Source of the DNA: DASYTH01 sp035942955
GTDB taxonomy: Bacteria > Actinomycetota > Actinomycetes > Mycobacteriales > Pseudonocardiaceae
Assembly (NCBI RefSeq): GCF_035942955.1
Contig: NZ_DASZCQ010000287.1
Coordinates: forward strand, 1 to 13,591
Length of the DNA: 13,591 nucleotides
Reading direction: 5' to 3'
Below, in pieces: positions 12,400 through 13,591 of this stretch. Positions within the stretch are counted from its first letter, which is position 1, and every line of letters begins with the position of its first letter. The translations under genes were made by a program, and so were the position numbers. The notes under the pieces are model-generated. The model searched no databases and had not been told where the DNA came from. It was given only the letters and a program-made list of their open reading frames with translations.

Positions 12400-13591
12400 T
12401 CAACGAGGACCGAACCACCGGGGCAGGTGGTCGAGCAGATCCCGCTGATCGTCACCGACCCAGGCCACGTGGCCGTCCGGCCGCAGCAGCACGGCGGGCA
12501 CGTCGAGCTCCTCGCTGACGTCGACGACGTGGTCGACGTGATCTCCCCAGTCCGCGACGGAAAGCCGGCCGGTCTGGTCGAGCAGCAGCCCGCGGCCGCC
12601 GTGCATCAGCGCGTAGAGGCGTCCCCGCTTCAGCCCGATGTCCCGCAGCCGACGGCCGAGCAGGTCGTGACCTTCGCCGAAGTCGTAACGGATCCCGATC
12701 GCGATGATCTTCTCGATCAGGTACCGGTTCACCTCCTCGAAGTCCATCAGCTCCGAGAGCAGCCGGCGCACCGCCTGGGCACCCGGCTCGGTGGAGATCA
12801 GCGCCATCTGCGCGCGGGTGTTGTCCAGCACGGCGGCGGCCACCGGGTGCCGTTCGGTGTGGTAGCTGTCCAGCAGCCCCTCCGGGGCCCAGCCGTCGAT
12901 CTCGGCGGCCAGCTTCCAGCCGAGGTTGAACGCGTCCTGGATGCCGAGGTTGAGGCCCTGCCCGCCGGTCGGCGGGTGGATGTGCGCCGCGTCGCCGGCC
13001 AGCAGCACCCGGCCGACCCGGTAGCGCTCGGCCAGCCGGGTGGCGTCGCCGAAGCGGGAGAGCCAGCGCGGTGAGTGCACGCCGAAGTCGGTGCCGGCGA
13101 TCGCCCGCAGCTGCCGCTTCAGCTCGTCCAGGGTCGGCGGGACCGTGCTCCTCGGCCACCCCCTCGGCGGGCGCGACGACCCGGTATACCCCGTTCCCGA
13201 AGGGCACGGCGCCGAACCCCCGATGGGTCTTGTGGACTTCGGCCACCACGGCGGCCAGCTCCTCCGGCGGCACGGTCACCTCGACCTCGCCCAGCAGCCA
13301 CTCGGTCCTGGCGGGCTCGCCGGGGAACCCGACGCCGAGCAGCTTGCGCACCGTGCTGCGGCCGCCGTCGCAGCCGACGAGGTAGCGCGAGCGCAGTCGC
13401 GTGCCGTCGGCCAGCTCGGCGGTCACCCCGTGGTGGTCCTGGCTCAGCCCGACCAGTTCGCTGCCGCGCCGGATCTCGGCGCCGAGCTCGGCGGCGTGCT
13501 CGGTCAGCAGCCGGTCGGTGACGGGCTGCGGGATGCCGAGGAGGTACGGATGTGCGGTGTCCAGCCGATCCGGCTGCGGCTTGTTGATGCC
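12400..13591 (-). pseudogene. rox: Rifampicin monooxygenase (Rox/RIFMO)-like FAD monooxygenase, frameshifted and cut at the right edge
   Basis: Rox is a class A flavin monooxygenase that oxygenates rifamycins and opens the ansa ring. From the right edge, one frame reads DRLDTAHPYLLGIPQPVTD, then the FAD-binding YLVGCDGGRSTVRKLLG, up to YRVVAPAEGVAEE. The sequel TVPPTLDELKRQLRAIAG, VHSPRWLSRFGDATRL, the GDAAHIHPPTGGQG motif and a C-terminal thioredoxin-like part ending WFGPR is in another frame. The shift is at about 13141-13153: one extra base (likely at 13147) or two missing. Both halves match actinobacterial Rox closely from memory. About 80 N-terminal residues lie outside the window. Either the gene is broken or the assembly has an indel there. 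It is upstream of, and on the same strand as, the amidohydrolase operon but separated by the inverted repeat. Confidence 0.8.

Noticed and set aside
9983..12418. 811-codon open frame on the minus strand
   Set aside because: It is a shadow frame of the lipoprotein, amidohydrolase and HTH genes. Its translation is Arg/Gly/Pro-rich without domains, typical of high-GC third-position bias.
1..13591. CRISPR arrays, tRNA/rRNA genes, insertion sequences
   Set aside because: No regularly spaced repeats, no tRNA-like cloverleaf or rRNA sequence, and no transposase or terminal inverted repeats were seen on reading both strands.

Overview
High-GC (roughly 70% by eye) DNA with actinomycete-type proteins: secreted glycoside hydrolases with ricin-type CBM13 repeats, a GAF-SpoIIE phosphatase, an XRE/DUF5753 regulator and a rifampicin-monooxygenase homologue. 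Three plus-strand genes look leaderless. This suggests a filamentous soil actinobacterium, perhaps Micromonosporaceae or Pseudonocardiales; the genus cannot be fixed from sequence alone.

Left part (1-3900, all minus strand): the first 17 codons of a FAD/NAD(P)-binding protein run off the left edge. Upstream of it lie a secreted GH16 beta-1,3-glucanase with a C-terminal ricin-B domain and a secreted GH55-type exo-beta-1,3-glucanase. Together they form an extracellular endo/exo set for laminarin, callose or fungal wall glucan. The promoter regions of both glucanases are rich in perfect palindromes, several resembling LacI-family operators, and one inverted repeat overlaps the predicted GH16 transcription start. 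Positions 3492-3890 hold no convincing gene.

Centre (3903-8460): a spermidine-synthase-fold protein with a predicted leaderless start is followed with zero gap by a COG4637-type AAA ATPase. Its stop codon abuts the stop of a convergent, secreted M6-like metalloprotease. A palindrome-rich divergent region then leads to a GAF-SpoIIE (PP2C-type) phosphatase of the partner-switching signalling type.

Right-centre (8467-10264): the most interesting block. A 114-aa protein has the layout of the bacterial BELL domain followed by a C-terminal amyloid-signalling-like (BASS) tail, which would make it a candidate regulated-cell-death effector. It lies just downstream of an XRE-DUF5753 regulator, in the position usually held by a DUF397 gene. 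That regulator is divergent from a second small HTH regulator across a 58-bp gap carrying the palindrome GGTATGTATACC. No NLR/STAND partner is present in the window.

Right edge (10285-13591, minus strand): an ACMSD-like amidohydrolase (first metal-binding His replaced by Phe) and an NMT1/SsuA-type lipoprotein form a two-gene operon behind a long inverted repeat. Upstream of them is a rifampicin monooxygenase (rox) homologue interrupted by a frameshift near 13147 and cut off by the window edge.
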